DNA of 64,000 bases from Atrina japonica (lineage: Eukaryota; Mollusca; Bivalvia; Pterioida; Pinnidae), in contig BROG01000351.1 in assembly GCA_030159075.1 (NCBI GenBank), forward strand, positions 235,001 through 299,000, given 5' to 3'. The notes beneath the pieces were generated by a model. The model ran no database searches, was not told where the DNA came from, and saw only the letters and a program-made list of their open reading frames with translations. The position numbers were made by a program, and so were the translations under genes. Shown here piece after piece: positions 44,621 through 64,000 of this stretch. Within the stretch, counting starts at the first letter, position 1. Each line of letters starts with the position of its first letter.

Positions 44621-45130
44621 CCTTCACATTGTATTTTCATTATTTCATGTTTTTATGCTGATATTTACATTTTTCATTTTTCTTGAAATGAAGCAGCTTG
44701 ATAGTAAAAATATTAATGAAAAAAGTGTATAACAAAGTAAATGAAAAAGAAAATAGAATAACAGAAAATGTAAATACCCCCCCCCCCCCCGATGTCCTAT
44801 GTTATAGGTCTGCTTTTGCCCAGAAATGCACAGATTTAATTTTTATTTTGCAACTCGTTTTTATCCCAAATAATGCATTAAACTGACAGACTAATTAATT
44901 ATTCAGCAGAAAACTTTGAGTTCCAACAACACACATGTGAAAGGAGTCCAGGAAAGATCTGGGAAGCCTTTTCTGGATTTAGTCAAGGTAATATTTTGAT
45001 TTTAAAAGCTCCGAGAGGCCATTTCCTGGCTTCCAGGCATTAAAACGTGCTTTGCCATTTTTTCTTTTTTTTAAGTCAATTTTTGGCGGTCGTGCGCCCC
45101 ACGCCCCCTCTAAATCCGTCAGTGCTTATA
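44450..45130 (-). mobile_element. dispersed repeat family B, copy 4 (reverse)
   Basis: The reverse complement of copies 3 and 5, with CGAGATAAAATTTTG, GGAAGCCCGATGGGGTATTT, AACTCGTTTTTATCCCAAAT and GGCCATTTCCTGGCTTCCAG, closing with CCACGCCCCCTCTAAATCCG. It is interrupted by the poly-G and a shorter poly-C tract. Confidence 0.6.
44586..44620 (+). repeat. poly-G tract (~34 nt)
   Basis: An uninterrupted run of G ending GGT. Such tracts can form G-quadruplexes, and they are hard to sequence, so the length may be wrong. Confidence 0.9.
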
Positions 45131-46020
45131 CAGTTCATAGAGATATCACCTATAATAGGCCCGCCTACATTTAAAATAAATCTTGCTTTCACTGAATATG
45201 ATCTCATTTCTGAAAATTTTCTACGGATTTATCGTGAAATTTAAATATACTTTCTTGAATTCAAGATAGTTTTGTAAATTTTCAAGCTTAATCAGCGGAA
45301 ATTTCAAAGATAACCATCTAAAAGTTATACACCCAAATTATCTGAGGTGAAAAATGACAGGATACCTGTTCGGCGCCTCACGTCACACGAGTACAGTTCC
45401 GATTAATCCAGTCGCTATTTCACACACTGAAATCATACTGAAATATTTTATTATGCAATTATATGTACAACATCTGAAGTTTTGCAATGTAATTCAGAAA
45501 ATATTTCTAATGTAATTTGATAATAAAAATAATTAAATCTGTTTCTGTGAATTCCACTTTTATTTATATTGAATTAAATTACATGACTTAAGGCTATGTA
45601 ATCCTAACCATATACATGTGTGTTTAGTGAACATGCATTGGTCATTTATGTTATATATGCTCAACGGTCATTAGTTGGAATGATTCCGGCCGATATTCTT
45701 TTGTAAGAAAGAGGGGGCAGAGAATGAGAGAGAGAATATGGCTGACACATAAACCATCGTAACCTTATTCTACATTTCACACTACAGCATTCATTTATGC
45801 AACATCTGATATCATGACTGAGTGACAGGTTCCGAATTAGAGAGATTTTGTAAAATTGATAACTGATGTTCATCATGTTGGAATCAACTCTCATGAACCT
45901 GAGCCACAGGCGTTATTCTTATTACGGACACTTGATAACCCTGTTACATATCGAAAGAAGAGAAAGATGAATAGATCTAGGGTGAAATGTTATTTATCAT
46001 AGACCCATATTCTACTGAAA
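45131..46020. other. gene-free stretch
   Basis: No gene or repeat recognised. Confidence 0.4.
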
Positions 46021-46275
46021 GTACCGATGATTTTTGTAATGTCGCCTGTTTTTGTATACTGTTATTAGAGGGTCCTAGGGTTATTTTTGTTCCTCGTGAT
46101 CGGTACCGATAATTTTTGCAATGTCGCCTGTTTTTGTATACTGTTATTAGAGGGTCCTAATGGGTTATTTTTTTTCCTCGTGATCGGTACCGATGATTTT
46201 TGTAATGTCGCCTGTTTTTGTATACTGTTATTAGAGGGTCCTAATGGGTTATTTTTGTTCCTCGTGACCGGCGAT
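46020..46275 (+). repeat. 82 bp tandem repeat, 3 units
   Basis: GATCGGTACCGATGATTTTT, GTAATGTCGCCTGTTTTTGT and ATACTGTTATTAGAGGGTCC occur three times with anchors at 46,061, 46,143 and 46,226. The ORF across it simply repeats. Confidence 0.9.
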
Positions 46276-46619
46276 TATTATTTGTTGTGAACTGTGATGA
46301 TTTTTTTTAATTTTCTGTGATCATCACATTCCCCGTCCCCATTCAAATTTCAGTTTAAACGCCAACAAATGACGTGCGAAAGCAAATAGATCAATAGCAA
46401 AAACAATTATGAATATATGCATTGTCAACTGAGATAAAGACGAGACATTTAGTTAGCAAAAAAAGTCCGACTGAAAGGTAGGCGGTTTGCACAGACTAGA
46501 ATATATTTTCAGTAGAATATACGCCTATAATTGGGATATGTATGTGTTTGAAAATAAACTCTACTGTGATATTTTATCACATCACCCCCTCCCCAGGAAA
46601 TAACGTATTGATTATACAT

Positions 46620-47400
46620 GGTCGCAAAACTCCATGGCCACAGGCGGATTTAGGTGGGGGCGCCCCATAAAATTGCCTTTTCCTTCTTTTTTTAAATAGA
46701 AAGTATTAAATAAGTTTTAGTGTCTGGAAGCCAGAAAATGACCTCAGCTCAGAGATGTTGAAATCAAAAAATTTTCTAGACTGACACTAGAAAAAGGCTT
46801 TCCAGATCTTTAAGAAATAAAAAACTTTCTGGACAACACTTGAATTGCTCTTGTAACATTTGTGTTCGTTGAAACTCAAGGTTTTTTTGTGAATAATTAG
46901 TCGGTCAATTTAATGCAATATTTGGTATAAAAACAAGTCGCAATGTGAAAATTAACTCTCTCTGCGTTTCTGCCGGGAAACAACCTGGACCATGTGACAA
47001 ACGTAGTCCTATAACATCAGGTGGCGATATTTACACGTTCTATTTTCTTTTTCATTTATTTTGTTAAGTACTACTTTTATTTAATAATTATACTATCAAA
47101 CTGTTGCATTTCAAGAAAACTTAAAAATGTCAATATCAGCATAAAAACATGAAATAATGAAAATACAATGTGAAGGACAGGGGTAAAACGGTTTTGTTTC
47201 TGGAAGCTTACTCCCGAACCCCCTAGTCATCACCAAATTCCACTTCAATTTCAGGTTAAATTAATCTATCAATGGATTTTTCTAGGATAAAGAGGTCATA
47301 ATTTAGTGTCTGGAGGCTATTACCAATTAAGCCGATATTTTGTCCCAATCTTAGATTACTTTTTTGCTAAATCAACCATCTTTTGAAATGGACAATCCAG
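46620..47400 (+). mobile_element. dispersed repeat family B, copy 5
   Basis: Has GGCGGATTTAGGTGGGGGCG, TTTTAGTGTCTGGAAGCCAG, TTGCTCTTGTAACATTTGTG and, from 47,260, TCTATCAATGGATTTTTCTA with AAAGAGGTCATAATTTAGTG. Confidence 0.65.
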
Positions 47401-48383
47401 GCGTATTTGAGATCTGTCAAAATTGTAATAAATTGTACTTTTTTTATTTTTTTTACTATTTTTTTTTATTAAATTCGGTTTTTTAATTTCTGCTACCCGG
47501 AACGAAAAATATAGACAGAGGCCGGACCGAAAACGTTAACATTATCGGTCTGGTCGGACACATTTTGAGGCCGGACCGATTATTGCCGATAGGTCATTTA
47601 TTATACAACACCGGCTTACTGCAGTTACTGTCCCTGTTTCTTGAAATTTCAAGATAACAAGTTGAAAATTAATTATAGCCTAATGGTTGTATTGGGTTGC
47701 CGTACCCATTTCAGTAATGCCGCCAACGGCATTGACAGATACTTCTCTATGCCGCTGACTCATGACTACACTGGTCGATGTGAAATTTCAGCCAATGAAA
47801 AGTAAGGGAAATCATATCGTCTGCTTTAACGGAAGTAAATAAAATACATTCTAGAGGAATGCCGGTGCGGACTCACAAGGTTTTGTTGAATGAGTACATG
47901 TTTTTGTATTATTTGTTGCATCATTGTTGACATTGATGTTATTTTCATTTTCAAAATAAGTGTATGGATCACAACAGTTTATAGACATAAAAGCTGATTG
48001 ATACAGACAGCATGCGGCAATTACAAAGCCTTCCTGACCAATCTTTCCTGTTTACACAACTTGCCAAATGGCATACGCAATGACAATGTCCAAGTCTAGG
48101 CACATGCTTCAGGGGCTCGGAAATCTTTTTTTTAGAACGTAACAGATCTTTGCTTAATATAATCGATATATGGCACGCAATTTTAACCAAAACCCTGCTA
48201 TCCCATAGATCCATAGATACCTCAGCCTCGGGTATCTGGAATAACAGACTGTACCTCTGAATATCACCAAATATATACTCGCGAATCGTAAGTTCGTGGG
48301 GTTAACCAACCTAATGTTATAAATAATACATAGGTAAACCTATGGAGAGGGCGAAGGCATTCATCAACAGTTTTACATGTTCA

Positions 48384-48456
48384 GTTAATCCCTTTGGGGA
48401 TTCCGTTGTATTGCCCCTGCCGGGGGCAACACAACAGAATCACCAAAGGGATTAAC
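48384..48456. repeat. 73 bp foldback hairpin
   Basis: The left arm GTTAATCCCTTTGGGGATTC...TTGCCCC and the right arm GGGGGCAACACAACAGAATC...AAGGGATTAAC pair over about 34 bp with a 3-5 nt loop and few mismatches. Possibly the core of a small MITE. Confidence 0.7.
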
Positions 48457-48809
48457 ATTCAGTGTTTTTATCATGTAAATGTCCCGGTCATTCACTCATT
48501 GTTTTAAATAAAATATTGAGTGGCTGACTATTTCCTTGGCACTAAAACTTAAATAAAATCTATGTGGTATTTATTAATCATGAATTAAATGCACAAACAT
48601 GTTTTTATGCAATATATTTTTCTGTATCCCAGCATATCCATCATTCCGTGCAGTTCACATTACCAGAATAATGGATCTAACTTTAAATTTTATCTGTTAT
48701 TGAATATTCATCGTACAATGCAAAAATAACAGTTATATAGGCCTAGCCAAATTTTATTCTGTAATAGAGTTAAAATGTTCCTGTTTACTGACGTTGTTCA
48801 TTTTTCAAA

Positions 48810-49174
48810 GGGTTGTAAGTTTGTGGGTCAACTTCCGGAGCATGTGACTTTTCTGTCCAAGCTCTTTTCACAGATGTAGTTCAAATGTATGTATGTATAG
48901 GTCAGATGATATAATTTTGAGTCAAATAGTTTACCCTTTACGTCAAAATTTGGTCGTTGGTGTCTCTAATCCTTCGGTACTAAGAAAAGGGTGATAATTT
49001 TGACTACTTTAATTGATTTTTATTCTATGTATGTCTTCATTATTTAAATACATCATAAAAAGGTAACCTAAAATGTTCAGAAAGCGTCAAATCTCATCAG
49101 ACATGCGATTTTAACGAGATATAAGGGAAAAACAAAATACCACAAACTTGCAATCTCCACAAACTTACATCCCC
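48810..49174. mobile_element. possible MITE, 365 bp
   Basis: The ends GGGTTGTAAGTTTGTGGG and CCACAAACTTACATCCCC are inverted over about 18 bp. The interior has no coding capacity. Only one copy is in the window. Confidence 0.5.
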
Positions 49175-49314
49175 TGACAATACAGGGTGGGACACAATCG
49201 GGTCAAACACAGAGTTGTCAACCCTTGCACTCCTCAACAATCTCTGTCAACGTCTAAAAAGAGGTCCCAAAACATGTGGTCATGTACCCCACAAAATTAT
49301 AGTCTTGTATTTGT

Positions 49315-49428
49315 ATTCATTTTTATGGGTTGTTATGTAATAACAACCTATTATAGGTTTATTTCACGTTTTTCATCAAGGGCTATCCTGTTAGCAGTGA
49401 AGAGGTCATGGAGGTCACATTCGCAAAA
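49315..49428 (+). repeat. dispersed repeat, pair with 63.9 kb
   Basis: TTATGGGTTGTTATGTAATA, CATCAAGGGCTATCCTGTTA and GCAGTGAAGAGGTCATGGAG are shared with 63,910-64,000 in the same orientation. Confidence 0.7.
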
Positions 49429-49429
49429 T

Positions 49430-51860
49430 ATAGTCTAACTCAAGAATTCAACTTTTACAGAAAAGTCAAATATTTTGGTGTAAATCAAACTAAATCTAGT
49501 TTGAATAATCATTAAATGAAATACCACATGATTCTACTTACTTCCGCCTTACGAAATTATACAATAAGATTTGTAGTTAGTTTCAACCAAATGTCATCGA
49601 TCTATTTATAAATATGGAATTCAACTATATAAGATTCCAGTGTTGTTGAGCCTAAGTATATTACTCTGCCATTCATCATATTGATATTGACAGCTAGCGA
49701 GCTCCAAGCATACAGCGATGTGAATAAAAATATTTACATATCGCTAATACCAACATGAAGCTAAATTAATTTCTATTGAACTCTCAAGAATATGTATGTT
49801 TTCTAGTCCATGGAAAAATGAAAATACAAGTAGAATAGAGGGGATAGCATCATGTAAGAGGTGCTTGTTATGAAAGTTCCTGTCCATTTTGAAAACTATC
49901 AAATTAAATATGTTTGTCAACTAATCGCTATACATAACCTGCCTTAATGAGATTCCCGTGCATATTCCCTTTCTTTATACACCCTATATGGTGACCACAT
50001 GCCTTACATAACCAGCGTCAGCTCAATTTCAGCAGATGGTCATTTGTATTCTGTATGTATTGATATCGCAAAGGGAGGTAACTCGAACATTGAATGTTAC
50101 AATTTCCAGTTCTCGTTTCCGCGGAAGTTTGGGAAAATTGCCATGTCCATTGTCGGGTGTTTACACAACTTTTGAAGTTAATTACAATTAGATTGGGATG
50201 TATAAACATTAACTTTTTGTGTAATTGGTCTGATCATAATGGATTTCAAACAGAAACGATGTCTTCAACAACAACTAAAAAAAACCCAAAAAAAGTTTTA
50301 CCCATTGCCGAAAGCGTTGATTTCAAAAAATGAATTTTGCTACATCGTGACTTTAGGCCCAAATTATGTTGATGAAAAATTATTTATTTAACAATAAACA
50401 TGGGGTAAACTGTCTGTTTCACCCTGTACAGTTATTTATATTAATTAATACAAGATAGAGAACGTTGTTTGGTTGTTTATTTAGTCAAGGCAGAGTATAT
50501 GTTCATGTACCACGGTAATAGCCCTAAATAGGATTGTTTATGTTCGATATTACAAGCCCTAAAATATGCTTTAAATCACAGCCATTTTTCGCTATGAAAA
50601 ATTTATTTTACCTGTTCCCAGTGCCATGTTTGGTTTAAATTTATGTAGGCACCATAAATGCTCACGTTTTATTTTGAAATGAGTGTTAATGCACGACAGA
50701 CAATATTTAAAGTTGGTGCGGAAGATACAACAAATAAAGTTTAGAATGTTAATTTTGAATTTATTTAGAGACTGGAAATTGAAGTTTTGTTTTGTTTTAA
50801 AATCTACATTAATTTGATTTATTTTCATTTCATATATGTTAGATAGAGGTAGTTTGAAGCCCATTGCTATTTTGCCAAAATAACAACCCATTTTAGTACT
50901 TTCAGTACTTTGATTAAAAAGTATTTTCACATCACATAGTATTTTTTCTATGTCAGCACTAAAATATACGCCAAAAAGATCAATATCTTATAAGAAGCAA
51001 AAGCTGTGGAAGATTTATATATTTTGCCAGAATCTGGCAAAAGTTGAGATGTTGACAGATTTTTTAGGAGTGTAAGGACCGACAACTCTGTGGAAGAGAT
51101 TGGGTGGGACAGTGAAAATCTAGTCCGAACTATGTGTCCCTTGTCTCAATGACTTTTTTATTTTCATCTCATCTAAAATTTCTATAATGATTATTTGAAC
51201 CCTGATAATAGTTCATATATACATTTTACATACCATACGACATGTGTAAAAATTACTGACTATGGTGTTGTATTGGCTTTGGAAAAGACGTTTTTATTTT
51301 TTGAAGGGTGTAAATCATGTGTAAGCATTCTAATAAAAATGTCCTGATGAAAATAAAAATCATATAGGATAGCTGGAGGTATCTATGGTATAGCCGATTT
51401 GTAACCCTGAATACCTCCTGATATTCAGGTTTATTGCTACTTAATTCACACATAGCCAAGATTCTAATGAAATACTTCGCTCTAACCCTGTATATACCTG
51501 CAGGTATCTCCATGACAGCCCAAGTTCATGTTTTAACTTCGGACATAAAAACTAAAAAGCACTGGTTCACTCAAGCACCCATTTCAACTGAGAATATATT
51601 CCGTATGTACTTATAATTTTATCATTAGTGAGTAAAAAACATTTTATGATAGAAAGAATAAAACTGCTATTCAGTGACCAATTCTCGTCAATTTTCTATT
51701 CGTTTAGTAATCAGGACAGTGTCTTGTCTGAAAACACAAACTAAATCTGGAACTATATGCACATTCCACCCAATTCCACAACAGCGGGAAAGAACTGGTT
51801 TCTGACTAGTAAAACTTAATGAAATACTGTGAAAGAGCACTTTATACATTTTTTTACCTT
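49430..51860. other. gene-free stretch upstream of SCAP
   Basis: No exon is identified. The SCAP transcript should begin somewhere here, because its first coding exon is preceded by a 3' splice site, but I cannot place the promoter or leader exon. Confidence 0.45.
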
Positions 51861-51864
51861 ACAG

Positions 51865-63891
<12,027 letters not shown>

Positions 63892-63904
63892 GTAAACTAT
63901 ATAT

Positions 63905-64000
63905 ATATATTTATGGGTTGTTATGTAATAACAAGCTATTATGGGTTTACTTTGACTTTTCATCGAGGGCTATCCTGTTAGCAGTGAAGAGGTCATTGAG
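63905..64000 (+). repeat. dispersed repeat, pair with 49.3 kb
   Basis: The second copy of the repeat at 49,315-49,428; cut by the window end. It lies in the intron after the last SCAP exon in the window. Confidence 0.7.

Noticed and set aside
47500..47600. Relation between GGTCCGGCCGGAC-type motifs here and at 15,550
   Set aside because: Only short words are shared; no extended alignment or common flank could be seen.

Overview
The window is AT-rich eukaryotic DNA with spliced genes and a heavy load of tandem and dispersed repeats. The tRNA-derived SINE family, the many short inverted-repeat elements and the kinds of host gene suggest a marine or freshwater mollusc, most likely a bivalve. 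That is an inference from repeat style and protein resemblance; no species can be named from the sequence.

Three host genes are supported, all on the + strand. A one-exon coding region at 12,420-13,988 encodes a secreted, Asp-cluster/Asn/Phe/Arg-rich low-complexity protein. An exon at 36,725-38,239 encodes a B-box, coiled-coil and beta-propeller protein of the TRIM-like type. From 51,865 to beyond the right end lies the 5' half of a SCAP (SREBP cleavage-activating protein) gene. Nine of its coding exons can be placed with matching splice phases.

Mobile DNA dominates the rest. (1) 9.86-11.38 kb holds a cluster of ~300-360 bp repeats, two of which carry a type I hammerhead ribozyme with complete core exactly 360 bp apart; a further copy lies at 43.8 kb. 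These look like a retrozyme or Penelope-derived family. (2) 15.26-17.63 kb is a Penelope-type reverse-transcriptase remnant enclosed by inverted arms made of tandem TCTCGTAATTACGAGA-like palindromes. (3) 18.18-29.01 kb is a ~10.8 kb Polinton/Maverick-like element with long terminal inverted repeats. It contains a protein-primed-type DNA polymerase B (minus strand, one frameshift), a decayed virion-type protein gene (plus), a small conserved CYGC-motif gene interrupted by a stop, a second polymerase 3'-end fragment in the opposite orientation, and a broken mini-gene with a TATA box and a histone-type 3' stem-loop. I see no integrase, packaging ATPase or major capsid gene.

The remaining sequence contains SINE copies (1.1, 9.2, 12.0, 55.3 and 63.5 kb), several MITE-like families, minisatellites of 51, 62, 76-80 and 82 bp, and long TA, ATT, CT, GT and poly-G tracts. 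1-1 kb is a degenerate ~145 bp tandem repeat. Stretches of 1-4 kb at 3.3-6.9, 29.8-31.8 and 47.4-51.9 kb show no recognisable gene.
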